From Pogona vitticeps (taxonomy: Eukaryota; Chordata; Lepidosauria; Squamata; Agamidae), in NCBI RefSeq assembly GCF_051106095.1, contig NC_135786.1:210499501-210563500 (forward strand): DNA of 64,000 bases, in the 5' to 3' direction. The notes beneath the pieces were generated by a model. That model had not been told where the DNA came from. It searched no databases and worked only from the letters and a program-made list of their open reading frames with translations. A program made the position numbers and the translations under genes. This document shows positions 1 to 10,965 of this stretch, one piece after another (position 1 is the stretch's first letter; each line of letters opens with the position of its first letter).

Positions 1-335
1 GATAGTGTGGTTGCTGACCTTGAGCCAGACATCCTGGAGAGTGAAGTCAAGTGGGCCTTAGAAAGCATGGCTAACAACAAGGCCAGTGGAGGTGATAGCA
101 TTCCAGTGGAACTATTTAAAATCTTAAAAGATCATGCTGTTAAGGTGCTACACTCAATTTGCCAGCACGTTTGGTAAAGTCAGCAGCGGCCAGAGGATTG
201 CAAAAGATCAGTTTACATCCCAGTCCCTAAGAAGGGCAGTGCCAAAGAATGCTGGCGTGCTGTGTCCTGGCGTGCTCTGGTCCATGGGGTCACGAAGAGT
301 CGGATACAGCTTGATGCTAAACAACTTCTGAGCTG
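1..335 (+). mobile_element. BovB LINE fragment, internally deleted, cut by window start
   Basis: Translation gives the BovB reverse-transcriptase segment ADLEPDILESEVKWALES and KASGGDSIPVELFKILKD, which matches the complete copy at 7926-11145. After about position 250 the sequence jumps to the BovB 3' terminus (WRALVHGVTKSR), so roughly the middle and C-terminal part of the RT is missing. Several frame changes show it is old. The left end lies outside the window. Confidence 0.85.
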
Positions 336-690
336 CTTCCAATTTGCATGCTACAGGTAATTTTGGAGACTGTGTGTTTCACCTAATCCTGTTTCCCCAT
401 CTTTACCACCAAGTCTCATTGATGCTTTTAAAAAAAATCTTTATATTTTATGATTTCCCACAGTAGTAAAAAAATTGTACTCAACAGTACTATTACAATT
501 TTCAGCTATTAATGGACCTACTCTTTTTGTTTCTTTCTGTTAACTTCTAATAATTGTCCTGGATTTTACCTTAAAGGATAAATGTACAAACAGAATGCCT
601 GAAAACATATCAATGTCCCCAGAGAGGGGGGCTTTTTGTTTCTGTTATAATTCTCTATAATAAAACATGAAGAACTTGAGTTGGTTGGTG
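336..690. other. No recognised feature
   Basis: AT-rich DNA between two BovB pieces. I see no gene or repeat in it. Confidence 0.4.
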
Positions 691-785
691 GATGCCAACC
701 ACTGGAAGGACAGATCCTGAAGCTGAGGCTCCAATACTTTGGCTATTTCATGAGAAGAGAAGACTCCCTGGAAAAGATTGAAAGG
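691..785 (+). mobile_element. Short BovB LINE fragment
   Basis: The 95 bp encode the BovB C-terminal motif EGQILKLRLQYFG followed by MRREDSLEK, the same strand as the fragment at 1-335. It may be a piece of the same decayed insertion. Confidence 0.7.
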
Positions 786-1447
786 CATGTGAAGATGTCA
801 TTTGATACCAGTTATGCAAGATGACTTGTATTTTGATACCAGTCATGCAAGATAGAATTTCTGACATTCTCTCTTCTATGCAAGTATTAAAGACACAGAA
901 ATATTTTTTTCTATAGCCGCCTTAGTCCTTCTTTAATCTATTTGATTCATAACACAATTTCTCAATGGTCTTGCCTTGATTTTTCTCTCTACTGTATTAC
1001 ATCACTATCTCCTTCCCTATGCAGCTCCATTGGCCAATGATTACCCATCTTTAAGTCTTCAGAATCTATTATATATTCCACAGAATCTTCAAACATTTAG
1101 CAGCCCTACCGGCCAATACTGTGAGTCATCCTTCCTCACTTTTGGCCCAGCTGGCTGGGGGTGATGGGAATTGCAGGCCCACAAAGCAAGAGGGGCACAG
1201 ATTCCGCTCCTCTGTATACACTTCTCCCACAGACCATGCTGGCTCAGGGATTCTGGCAGTTGTGATCCAAAAAAGTTAACTTTTCTCTGACTTGCGATCA
1301 CTCTATAACAAGCATCTGCTGTAAAGATGAATGAATAATGTTTCAAAAGTGTCACAAGGCTGCCATCCTCTGGTACCAATTAGTACTGCACGTTATGAGC
1401 ATATATCTAGCATTCGTACAGAAACTAGGATTACCCAAATTATGAAA
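786..1447. other. Unassigned DNA with a small local duplication
   Basis: A segment of about 22 bp (ttgataccagt..atgcaagat) occurs twice, at about 804-828 and 834-856. The segment around 1140-1200 resembles a decayed hAT MITE (cagctggctgggggtgatgg), but this is weak. Nothing else was recognised. Confidence 0.3.
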
Positions 1448-1536
1448 TAATAATATAATATAATATAATATAATATAATATAATATAATATAATATAATA
1501 TAATATAATATAATATAATATAATATAATATAATAT
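1448..1536. repeat. Microsatellite (TAATA)n
   Basis: Pentanucleotide array of about 17 units ending in an imperfect AT-rich tail. Confidence 0.95.
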
Positions 1537-1621
1537 ATAAAAATAATAATAATATAAACCAAAATCACAGTTTACAAAACAGGCAAAAACAAAAGTAGAA
1601 GAAAAAAAGAACACAAAAATG

Positions 1622-1705
1622 TTGTGGCACTTTAAAGACTAACTACTATATTTTAATGTGAGCTTTCATGGACAAGTCCATTTCATCGGACATAACAGTG
1701 GGACT
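1622..1705 (-). mobile_element. Penelope-like element end, minus copy
   Basis: On the minus strand the sequence reads CCGATGA, a 6-bp hairpin (ATGGAC-TT-GTCCAT), GAAA, then AGCTCAC...TAGTCTTTAAAGTGCCACA. This is the common amniote repeat whose consensus has CTGATGA-hairpin-GAAA, the hammerhead-like core known from Penelope-like retroelements. It pairs with an inverted copy at 1800-1945. Confidence 0.6.
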
Positions 1706-1799
1706 ACATGACAAACATTTATACATGGCCCCAAATCAGAGATTGTGTTTGGGCACCAATTGTTGATCTGGCAATTACCTTTAAAACCCTTGTTGCTAT

Positions 1800-1945
1800 T
1801 TCAGTGGACATGTCCACAAAAGCTCACTTTAAAATATAGCAGCTAATCTTTAAGGTGCCACAAAGTTTTTGTACAATTTTTTTTATTTTGTTTTTGCCTG
1901 ATATGCTAGCACAGACTAATACAGCTGCCTCTTCTAAAGCAATTT
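1800..1945 (+). mobile_element. Penelope-like element end, plus copy
   Basis: Reads tgtccacaaaagctcac, ctaatctttaaggtgccac and cagactaatacagctgcc, the familiar end of the same repeat as 1622-1705 but in the opposite orientation. Assignment to Penelope-like elements rests on the hammerhead-like core and on memory of the family. Confidence 0.6.
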
Positions 1946-2739
1946 AAAGAGTAGTCACATTTAATACACAACAAGATGATACATTAGAGGGGGAAATTGC
2001 TATAATAATGTTCCAAATAAATAAGTTAATCACATACTCACAGGAACTTCTGCTTTATATCAGTGTTAATGCTCCGCCATAAAATATAAGGTGGGGGTTA
2101 GAACTGTCCTAACTTTGATCAATGTTTCACCTTTAGATGAACTTTTTGTCCATTTAAGAATGGCTTCACAGTCTGTTTTCTGATATGGTAAATTAAGCCT
2201 AATGATAATTTTTTGTCTTAGCTGTTTCATGCAGATCATTTCTTGTGAAAATGCCCCCAGTCCCGTGGTGTCCGTTGTATTTAAGCTATCAAGGGAAAGA
2301 CATGGTAGAGAACAAACAGACTTCCAGACATTCTGGATGGTACTTCAGATTTAATCCACTACTTTCATATTACTTCATATGCAGAAATTTCTCTCGTGTC
2401 CTTCATCTGTAACATCTAGTTCTCATGTAACATCTAGACTGGCTCTAGGGAAAATACTGTCCTGAAGAAATAAGCTCACTATTCACCTGTTTAAAATGAA
2501 GTTAAAATGATGTGAAGCTGCCTGATTTTTGTTTCTATTCAATGAAGGTGCAGAGGACTATACAACATTCCAAACATATTATTAAGAAAGGTCATGTAAA
2601 ATGGATTGGTGCATTTCTGCAGAATAAAAAGTGATGAGGATGAGGTAGCATTGCAAGTACTATATTTGCCACATTAGGAGGTGTTACTTAAATGGACAGG
2701 TGACTATCTAGATGATTGCAACTTACAGACGCCACTGGC
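1946..2739. other. No recognised feature
   Basis: AT-rich intergenic DNA without a gene or clear repeat. Confidence 0.4.
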
Positions 2740-2910
2740 TGCCAGACTCTTTTGACTTATAAAGCTCTGAATGACTTGGGTCCAAGCTACTTGAAAGATT
2801 GCATCTCCCTTTATGAGCCTGCTCAGGTTTTTAAATCATCAGCGTACGCTTTTGCTTCAATACCACCACCTTCACTGGTTCATTTGGTGAGGACATCAGA
2901 GAGGGCCACA
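2740..2910 (+). mobile_element. L2-type LINE fragment (RT C-terminus)
   Basis: The plus strand encodes LLTYKALNDLGPSYLKD followed by LYEPAQVFKSS, which aligns with LTYKALNGLGPGYLKDRL of the L2-type element at 49.6-54.1 kb. It runs into a (TTTA)n array at its end. Confidence 0.75.
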
Positions 2911-2911
2911 T

Positions 2912-2994
<83 letters not shown>

Positions 2995-3018
2995 TTCACT
3001 CACTCACTCACTCACTCA

Positions 3019-3066
<48 letters not shown>

Positions 3067-3092
3067 TACATACATACATACATACATACATA
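2911..3092. repeat. Compound microsatellite
   Basis: Successive arrays of (TTTA)n, (CTTA)n, (CACT)n, (CA)n and (CATA)n. The series is interrupted by a MITE and resumes as (TACG)n and (AC)n at 3386-3446. Confidence 0.95.
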
Positions 3093-3385
3093 CAGTGGTG
3101 CCTCGCAAGACGAACAGCTCGCAGGACGAAAACCCACAAGACAAATGGTTTTTGCAATCACTGTGGTGCCTCACAACACGGCTTCTTCTATGGCCGTGCT
3201 TCACAAGACAGTTTTTTCCCCCCCAAGACCGATGCCTCGCAAGACAAAAATAATTCATTCGTCTTGCGAGGTTCCCATATGAATGCATAGGTTCCCCTAT
3301 GGGAAACCGCTTTTCACAAGATGAAAATTTTACAAGACAGCACTACTCGCGGAATGAATTACTTTCGTCTTACGAGGCACCACTG
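3093..3385. mobile_element. Tigger-like MITE with TA target duplication
   Basis: The 293-bp element starts CAGTGGTGCCTCGCAAGACG and ends in the near-perfect inverse (CGTCTTACGAGGCACCACTG), with TA at 3091-3092 and 3386-3387. It has no coding capacity. The termini and TA target fit the Tc1/mariner superfamily, Tigger/pogo type. It landed inside a (CATA)n microsatellite. Confidence 0.85.
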
Positions 3386-3446
3386 TACATACGTACGTAT
3401 GTACGTACATACGTACGTACGTACGTACACACACACACACACACAG
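3386..3446. repeat. Microsatellite (TACG)n and (AC)n
   Basis: Continuation of the compound microsatellite on the far side of the MITE. Confidence 0.9.
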
Positions 3447-3849
3447 ATGGGCCCAAATGGTCGGTTTGGTAGTTCATGCCGGTTTGTTTATCAGCCAAAC
3501 AGGTGTTCAGCACTTCAAAGCCCCACTTCCTACAGTGGGTGACCACTTGGTGTGGCCTGGCTTCTCTGCCCTGCCTCCTTTTGGCAAAGTGGGGCTTTGA
3601 AGCACCAAACATCTATTTGTCCAATCAATGAATTTGCATGAACCACCAAACTAGTGGTTTCTGCCCATCTTTAACTCAAATATTTAATATGTTAAAAATA
3701 TTGCACTGAAACCTGTGTGGGCCATGATCCTCAACCCCCAAACAGCTGCAAAGAAAATTGGAGCCTTAGTGTCCAGGACAAGACAAATGACATGGCCACA
3801 GTAGGAAGAATAGCACTATACTAATTAACCTACTTCATTGTGCTGACAT

Positions 3850-4112
3850 AGTTGAGTAGGTTGGAATGTCTGGCTGAAGAGAGGAGGCTTAGAGATTGAA
3901 TCCCTACTGTACCTCTTTGGAAAGAGACTAGCCGATACATCTGGAACATGTGTGGCTGATGGAGTTGTGTGCCCTGACAACTGTGTGGCCTTGGGAAAGC
4001 TGCACAGTATCAGAGCATGCCCAGAAGAAGGGATGGGCAAACCCCTTCTGAGTACTTGATACCTTGAAAAACCATATGTCGGAATCAACTTGACAGAACA
4101 TTATTAATTGTT
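3850..4112 (+). mobile_element. Decayed tRNA-derived SINE
   Basis: Reads gattgaatccctactg (B-box-like), ctgacaactgtgtggccttgg, and ends atgtcggaatcaacttgaca, the tail shared by seven other SINE copies in this window. Divergent copy, so the ends are approximate. Confidence 0.6.
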
Positions 4113-5437
4113 CTTTGATTGGCCTTTTGAAATCATGGCATGGTTGCTCTGGCTTTCTTCTTCTGGATGTCATCATAGCTCTTCTGACTTCGGATGCAGC
4201 AGCTGTAAACAATGGTGTTATGTTGAATGTGTACCAGTATTCTGAGTTCTTTAGTTAGTAACTTTTTCCTCCAGGGATTTCCAAAAATAGACAAACAGCA
4301 GGGGTGAGGAAAGAAAGTATTTATGGTTGTCCAATACGTTTCACTGTCAGTTTCACTCTTCGACATCTGAATGTTTCTTAGAAGCCCAAGTTCTTCCACC
4401 CTGTCTATTAAGAAAGTTGCAAATTGTACTATATCCTGGAAATAAGAGGGCATGCTCATGGAACCAAATTCATTAATAGTTACACTGATTTCCAGCTTGG
4501 AGAGGGTTGTGTTTTATCTGCTTATCAAAAATGAAGATGAACCTTTCTTCTGCAAAAACACGGTTCGGTGCTCTTAAGCTTATATCTTTGGCCAGCTTCT
4601 ATGAAAAGCCAATGGTAGAATTCACCTTAAAATCAGTAGCTCCTACTATCTCTGCCTCCTTCATCTTTCCAAGATGAACAGTGTCCCAATTATATCAGCT
4701 GGGAGATTTTCTGCTATGGGGTTTGCTTCCTTCCATAAATCTGGGAAGTACAATACACAAACCAGAAACCGCAAAGTATGCCAGACTTACTGGGTTGCAT
4801 CCCCTTTCCTTAACTAGTCAGAAACAACAGCCCCACCTCTCTCTCTCTCTCTCTCTTCTTATTTGAAAACAATCATTCTGAGTGGCACTTAAGAAGTACC
4901 ATGCTATCATCATCCTATTTTTCTTCTTCTTGGAACTGCAGAGCTGGGTTATCAAGTTCAGCTCCGGTCAGGGAAACAAAGTGGGGAACTGAACTCCCAA
5001 CCTTGCCTAAATCTCTGAGCTATCCAGCAGTTTAGGCAAACCATATCTTTAAAGTGGAAAGAATCACAAGACTGTTCTCATTCAGACCCATGGCTTCGAG
5101 TGTTTGGCTCTTTAAAACCTGGGGATGGTAGAGTTTGGAGCTATAGCCTCTTAGAGTGAGAGTCAAGCTATGCAGGGATCACAGGATTCTTAACGGAACT
5201 CGATCCCAGAGATATTGTTTCAGGCATAAAAGAAATGTTCATGCTAGATGAGCTGCTGAGGTTGTAATTAGTGGCTTGGTTTTACCTCCTTGAATGCAAT
5301 TTGGACCTGAGCAATTGGACTGGCAAGTGAAGTCAATATTTATCTCCAGAGCAAACTAAATGGCAAAATGTGGAGGACAGAGAATCAGATAGGTAGGATG
5401 ATTGGATATCTTTTTTAATTGAAGGGAATGCTGCTTC
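4113..5437. other. Unassigned intergenic DNA
   Basis: Contains a short (TC)n run near 4832-4855 and a 108-codon minus-strand ATG frame (4459-4133) that I could not assign. A region around 4950-5040 vaguely resembles a SINE. No supported gene. Confidence 0.3.
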
Positions 5438-5879
5438 TGTGGGGAAATGTGATTGTGGTTGATCACGAAACAAAGGAAGGCTAATTGCCTTAGAGAGAGA
5501 ACAAAGGAGTCCACAGCAAAAGTCGGAGCCAGCGGAGCCAACTGGCAACGCCCTGAGGGCTCTTTTATTGACTTAGCATGATTACATAGTAGGTTATGAG
5601 AGAATCAGATAGGATACTAGTTACCTAACTGTAACTAGGATTGGCTAGAATAACCCTTTGATCTTATGCTCTACCTCTAAGCGAAAGGGCAGAATAAGGG
5701 GCTACCCCGCCTGCTGGCAGCTGCTGTATCCTGCTAGGAGTGTTTGTATGCCAGTGGAACAGAATGCAGCTACAAACTTTAAGCAGAGGTTTCCCACATG
5801 TAATCTCTGATATTAGCTGGATTAATTAAACATCTGTCTTTCCTCTGAAACAAATGGCTAGTGACACAGGAACTCCACA
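5438..5879 (-). repeat. Possible solo LTR
   Basis: On the minus strand the segment begins TGTGGAGTT and ends CCCCACA, and carries an AATAAA followed by a CT-rich stretch, as LTRs do. No internal region or clear target duplication was found, so the limits and identity are uncertain. Confidence 0.35.
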
Positions 5880-7336
5880 GGTAGAAGAAATATAATTCCT
5901 AAGATACACAGTGTTCACGAGTCAGTAGGACATCATGACTCAGTCCTTTGACTTTTCGTAATATGTTGACATATTCATTTCTTTTGCCAGCACATTTAAT
6001 GATATTAATAATGTGTTTGTTATCCCAAAAGGCTAACTATGAGATTGAGGTTTTCTACAAGATGATTTCGCAGCTCATCATGCTGAGACATATGGCTGCA
6101 GCAAAGGCATTTCCACTGTAGCATTTAATATAATAAGGATTTTCTTTTTGTGATCAGAAATGAGATTAACAGCTGTCTCTAAAAATCAGGCTGCCAAATG
6201 CAATTGATTTTCCTGTTTTTCTTCATAATCAACAGCAAAGGATTTTACTTGTGTTTACTCCTAAAACTATTTTTTTTACAGTGCTGTGTTGTTTTCCACT
6301 TTGAAAGTCCTTTATGATACCAGCTGTAGTTATGTGCCATAAACCACAGTAGCCTTGAATAATTGTAAACAATAATTAAGATGTGATTACCATGGGATGT
6401 ACCATTTGGCAGCATCATTAAATGTTTGCTTGAAAGCACATCTTAATACATTTTACCCAAAGAGTTATCAATGTATTTTCATCCCTATCAGGAACAGATG
6501 TTTTTTAAGCTAAAGGGTATCAACTAGCCATTCAGGATTGGAATATATTAAATTATTAAACTTTAACTCAGATTAATATATCGTTACTAAGCTCATTTCC
6601 TCAAATCTACTGTGGGGACAATAGCTACACTTAGAGAGAATGGTGAACCCTGGAATAGAGGGAAAATCATATTGTCCCTGCTAATAATTTTAAAAAGGTT
6701 CATCACTCCACCTTGTGAAACATGGCTCCACTATAGTATTGCAGTAGATCAAAACATTCTGCACAATAGAGGTGTACCATTCTTCTTCTGCTTCCCCTTC
6801 ATGACTCGATCTCCCAGAATTCTCCAAGAATTCTTTAGGCAGAATTTTAGGAGTTCTAGCCCATGGGCAAACACATTTACAGATATTTTAACAAACCTAC
6901 ATCTAACTCACTTGGAACAGACCCCATATTCTGAGCTGTCGTGGGCTTCCTTCCTCTCCAAGAAGGAAACTGATCCAGTGCTTCCTGGGAGGTGTAGGGC
7001 TTTGTGGGAGGTGTAGTTCTTTGGTGCATTGTCATTTGCTTCTGTGCCTGAAGCTGGAAAATGTTGTTGGTTAACAAAGGTGTACCATTTGAGAGATGAA
7101 GAATAGCATTCTTCGTAATGCTTCTCTCAGAGGTATCTGATCTCTTTAATGAAGGAAAATACCTGTTCGACAAAGACTTGTTAGAGTTCTGACATGAGAG
7201 ATGGCATAAGATAAGAGGCAGCAGATGGCACTTTCTCTTTGCAATTAGTTTTAGAGACATGCCATCTGATGCAAACAGCTTGTAAAGCCATATACTTTGT
7301 CAAGTACTTGTGAATCTATAGAATCAGGTTAATAGA
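5880..7336. other. No recognised gene
   Basis: AT-rich intergenic DNA. The part around 6790-7015 has scattered matches to palindromic hAT-type MITEs (cagaattct, ggaggtgtag), but nothing that can be bounded. Confidence 0.3.
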
Positions 7337-7571
7337 TAAAAATAATTATGTGCTGTCAAGTCAATTCTGACTAGACCCTAGGATTTTCTAAGTAGATAGC
7401 ATTCAGACGTAGTTTCCTATTCCCTTCTTCTGGGGGCATCCTGGGACTGTGCAGTTTTCCGAGGCCACACAGGCTGGTTCTTCTGGGATGCACAATGGGG
7501 ATCTAAACCCTCAACCTCTGACTCCTCGGCCAGATATCTAATGCACTCAACTATCCAGCTAGCTAGGGTAA
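7337..7571 (-). mobile_element. tRNA-derived SINE, minus strand
   Basis: Starts with the shared tail in reverse (tgtgctgtcaagtcaattct), then the body (gaggccacacaggctggttc), and ends in the tRNA-like head (atgcactcaactatccagct). Confidence 0.65.
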
Positions 7572-7619
7572 CAGACATGGCTCCTTTTAAACATCTTGTT
7601 GATCTTGCCTTTTCCAATC

Positions 7620-7735
7620 ATGGACCCTCCAGATGAGTTAGACTCCCAGATCCCATCATTCTCAGCCCTATGCATGCTAGAGATAATAAGCGTTGTAGTA
7701 CAACATATCTTGAGAATGTAAGGTTGAGAAGGCTG
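7620..7735. repeat. Decayed hAT-type MITE
   Basis: Contains the palindromic body typical of a common amniote hAT MITE (gaccctccagatgagttagac and an inverse match cgttgtagtacaacatat). Diverged copy. Confidence 0.4.
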
Positions 7736-7935
7736 ACATAAGTATTTGCTCTTTGATTACCAGGATAGTGTAAGGCACAGATAAACCACCTCCAAAATTA
7801 TGGGTTCCACATATGCTCATTTCTCCTTACTCAGGGGCCTATCTTTTCTCATCATGCCCCCACCATTTTTTTCTTATAAATTTTGTTTAGGTTTTTAAAA
7901 CTAAAAAAGTCCCCTTATGCCCTCTGTGTGTGTGT

Positions 7936-9960
7936 TTAGTCGTTTAGTCGTGTCCGACTCTTCGTGACCCCATGGACCAGAGCACGCCAGGCCCTCCTGT
8001 CTTCTACTGCCTCCCGGAGTTGTGTCAGGTTCATGTTGGTTGCTTCGCAGACACTGTCCAGCCATCTCATCCTCGGTCGTCCCCTTCTCCTCTTGCCATC
8101 ACACCTTCCTAACATCAAGGTTTTTTCCAAGGACTCTTTTCTTCTCATGAGATGGCCAAAGTACTGGAGCCTCAGCTTCAGGATCTGTCCTTCAAGTGAG
8201 CATTCAGGGTTGATTTCCTTTAGAACTGATAGGTTTGTTCTCCTTGCAGTCCAGGGGATTCTCAAGAGCCTCCTCCAGCACCACAATTCAAAGGCATCAA
8301 TTCTTCGGCGGTCTGCTTTCTTTATGGTCCAGCTCTCACTTCCATACATCACGACAGGAAAAACCATAGCTTTGACTATTCGGACTTTTGTTGGCAAGGT
8401 GATGTCTCTGCTTTTCAAGATGCTGTCAAGATTTGTCATCGCTTTCCTCCCAAGAAGAAGGCGCCTTTTAATTTCAGGGCTGCTGTCTCCATCTGCAGTG
8501 ATCATGGAGCCCAGGAAGATAAAATTTGACACTGCCTCCATATCTTCCCCTTCTATTTCCCAGGAGGTGATGGGACCAGTGGCCATGATCTTAGTTTTTT
8601 TGATGTTGAGTTTCAGACCGTTTTTTGCACTCTCCTCTTTCACTCTCATTACAAGGTTCTTTAATTCCTCCTCACTTTCTGCCATCAGAGTGGTATCATC
8701 TGCATATCGGAGGTTGTTGATATTTCTTCCGGCAATCTTAATTCCGGCTTGGGTTTCTTCCAGTCCAGCCTTCCGCATGATGTATTCTGCATATAAGTTA
8801 AATAAGCTGGGGGACAATATACAGCCTTGCCGTACTCCTTTCCCAATTTTGAACCATTCAGTTGTTCCATGACCAGTTCTAACTGTTGCTTCCTGTCCCA
8901 CATATAGGTTTCTCAGGAGACAGATAAAGTGGTCAGGCACTCCCATTTCTTTAAGAACTTGCCATAGTTTGCTGTGGTCCACACAGTCAAAGGCTTTCGC
9001 GTAGTCAATGAAGCAGAAGTAGATGTTTTTCTGGAACTCTCTGGCTTTCTCCATAATCCAGCGCAAGTTAGCAATTTGGTCTCGAGTTCCTCTGCCTCTT
9101 CGGAATCCAGCTTGTACTTCTGGGAGTTCTCGGTCCACATACTGCTGAAGCCTACCTTGTAGGATTTTGAGCATAACCTTGCTAGCATGTGAAATGAGTG
9201 CAATTGTACGGTAGTTGGAGCATTCTTTGGCACTGCCTTTCTTTGGGATTGGGATGTAGACTGATCTTTTCCAATCCTCTCGCCACTGTTGAGTTTTCCA
9301 AACTTGCTGGCATATTGAATGTAGCACCTTAACAGCATCATCTTTCAAGATTTTAAATAGTTCAACTGGAATGCCATCACCTCCACTGGCCTTGTTGTTA
9401 GCCAGGCTTTCTAAGGCCCACTTGACTTCGCTCTCCAGGATGTCTGGCTCAAGGTCAGCAACTACATTGTCTGGGTTGTCCGGGATATCCAAATCTTTCT
9501 GATATAATTCCTCTGTGTATTCTTGCCACCTCTTCTTGACGTCTTCTGCTTCTGTTAGGTCCTTCCCATTTTTGTCTTTTATCATGTTCATCTTTGCGCA
9601 AAATGTTCCTCTAATATGTCCAATTTTCCTGAACAGATCTCTGGTCTTTCCTTTTCTGTTATCTTCCTCTATTTCTTTGCATTGTTCATTTAAGAAGGCC
9701 CTCTTGTCTCTCCTTGCTATTCTTTGGAAGTCTGCATTCAAGTTTCTGTAACTTTTCCTATCTCCCTTGCATTTTGCTTCCCTTCTCCTCTCTGCTATTT
9801 CTAAGGCCTCGTTGGACAGCCACTTTGCTTTCTTGCATTTCCTTTTCTTTGGGATGGTTTTCGTTGCTGCCTCCTGGACAATGTTACGAGCCTCTATCCA
9901 AAGTTCTTCAGGCACTCTGTCCACCAAATCTAGTTCCTTAAATCTGTTCTTTACTTCCAC
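7936..9960 (-). CDS. BovB reverse transcriptase region
   Basis: An open frame of 674 codons in phase with the endonuclease upstream. It contains the RT core: NNKASGGDGIPVELFKILKD, YRTIALISHASKVMLKILQG, FIDYAKAFDCVDHSKLW, GVRQGCILSPSLFNLYAEY and the catalytic box LRYADDTTLMAE near residue 418. It ends with the BovB C-terminal signature MRWLDSVCEATN and WRALVHGVTKSRTRLND. No frameshift or stop is seen within it. It shows almost full-length identity in style to ruminant BovB protein. The usual role is target-primed reverse transcription of its own RNA and of partner SINEs. Confidence 0.95.
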   Translation of the reverse strand: MEVKNRFKELDLVDRVPEELWIEARNIVQEAATKTIPKKRKCKKAKWLSNEALEIAERRREAKCKGDRKSYRNLNADFQRIARRDKRAFLNEQCKEIEEDNRKGKTRDLFRKIGHIRGTFCAKMNMIKDKNGKDLTEAEDVKKRWQEYTEELYQKDLDIPDNPDNVVADLEPDILESEVKWALESLANNKASGGDGIPVELFKILKDDAVKVLHSICQQVWKTQQWREDWKRSVYIPIPKKGSAKECSNYRTIALISHASKVMLKILQGRLQQYVDRELPEVQAGFRRGRGTRDQIANLRWIMEKAREFQKNIYFCFIDYAKAFDCVDHSKLWQVLKEMGVPDHFICLLRNLYVGQEATVRTGHGTTEWFKIGKGVRQGCILSPSLFNLYAEYIMRKAGLEETQAGIKIAGRNINNLRYADDTTLMAESEEELKNLVMRVKEESAKNGLKLNIKKTKIMATGPITSWEIEGEDMEAVSNFIFLGSMITADGDSSPEIKRRLLLGRKAMTNLDSILKSRDITLPTKVRIVKAMVFPVVMYGSESWTIKKADRRRIDAFELWCWRRLLRIPWTARRTNLSVLKEINPECSLEGQILKLRLQYFGHLMRRKESLEKTLMLGRCDGKRRRGRPRMRWLDSVCEATNMNLTQLREAVEDRRAWRALVHGVTKSRTRLND

Positions 9961-10020
9961 TGTGTATTCATAAGGGATTTGGTTTAGATTATACCTGAGT
10001 GGCCCAGTGGTTTTTCCTAA

Positions 10021-10965
10021 TCACTTCAGTCTAAGCTTGAATTTTGCTATGAGAAGCTGATGATCAGAACCGCAGTCAGCTCCAGGTCTTGTTTTTGCTG
10101 ACTGTATAGAGCTTCTCCATCTTTGGCTGCAGAGAATATAATCAATCTGATTTCGATATTGCCCATCTGGTGATTTCCATGTATAGAGTCGCCTCTTGTG
10201 TTGTTGGAAAAGAGTGTTTGTGATGACCAGCTTATTCTCTTGACAAAATTCTGTTAGCCTTTGTCCTGCTTCATTCTGAACTCCAAGGCCAAACTTCCCT
10301 GTTGTTCCTTTTATCTCTTGGCTCCCTACTTTAGCATTCCAGTCCCCTAGAATGAGAAGAACATCTTTCTTTGGTGTCAGTTCTAGAAGGTGTTGTAAAT
10401 CTTCATAGAATTGGTCAATTTCAGTCTCCTCAGCAATGCTGGTTGGTGCATAAACTTGGATTATTGTGATGTTGAATGGTCTGCCTTGGATTCGTATTGA
10501 CATCATTCTATCATTTTTGAGATTGTATCCCATTACAGCTTTTCCCACTCTTTTGTTGACTATGAGGGCTACTCCATTCCTTCTACGGGATTCTTGCCCA
10601 CAGTAGTAGATATGATAATCATCTGAGCTGAATTCGCCCATTCCTGTCCATTTTAGTTCACTGATGCCCAGGATGTCGATGTTTATTCTTGCCATCTCCT
10701 GTTTGACCACCTCCAGCTTCCCAACGTTCATAGATCCTACATTCCAGGTTCCTATGCAGTATTCTTCTTTGCAGCATTGGATTTTCCTTTCACTTCCAGG
10801 CACGTCCACAGCTGAGCGTCCTTTCGGCTTTGGCCCAACCACTTCATTAGCTCTGGAGCTACTTGTACTTGTCCTCCGCTCTTCCTCAGTAGCATGTTGG
10901 ACGCCTTCCGACCTGAGGGGCCCATCTTCCAGCGTCATATCTTTTAGCCTTTTGTTTCTGATCAT
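10021..10965 (-). CDS. BovB endonuclease region (N-terminal part of the ORF)
   Basis: The 314-codon frame holds the apurinic/apyrimidinic endonuclease of BovB. Visible catalytic motifs in order are GTWNVGSMN, ELKWTG, QVYAPTS, LILGDWNAKVG, NQIDYIL and GSDHQLL, so all the usual Asn, Glu, Asp and His residues are present. This enzyme nicks the target site for target-primed reverse transcription. It ends KFKLRLK at a TGA, and the same frame continues immediately as LGKTTGPLRYNLNQIPYEYT into the RT frame, so this stop is a single substitution in an otherwise continuous protein. The ATG lies about 180 bp inside the 5' end of the element. Confidence 0.93.
   Translation of the reverse strand: MIRNKRLKDMTLEDGPLRSEGVQHATEEERRTSTSSSRANEVVGPKPKGRSAVDVPGSERKIQCCKEEYCIGTWNVGSMNVGKLEVVKQEMARINIDILGISELKWTGMGEFSSDDYHIYYCGQESRRRNGVALIVNKRVGKAVMGYNLKNDRMMSIRIQGRPFNITIIQVYAPTSIAEETEIDQFYEDLQHLLELTPKKDVLLILGDWNAKVGSQEIKGTTGKFGLGVQNEAGQRLTEFCQENKLVITNTLFQQHKRRLYTWKSPDGQYRNQIDYILCSQRWRSSIQSAKTRPGADCGSDHQLLIAKFKLRLK

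Noticed and set aside
2716-3282. 188-codon plus-strand frame as a single gene
   Set aside because: It joins a LINE fragment, microsatellites and a MITE; only the first part has a biological origin.
4133-4459. 108-codon minus-strand ATG frame as a gene
   Set aside because: No recognisable motif, no splice or promoter context, and no paralogue seen in the window; could be chance or an old pseudogene.
7964-8872. 302-codon plus-strand frame
   Set aside because: Antisense shadow of the BovB reverse transcriptase.
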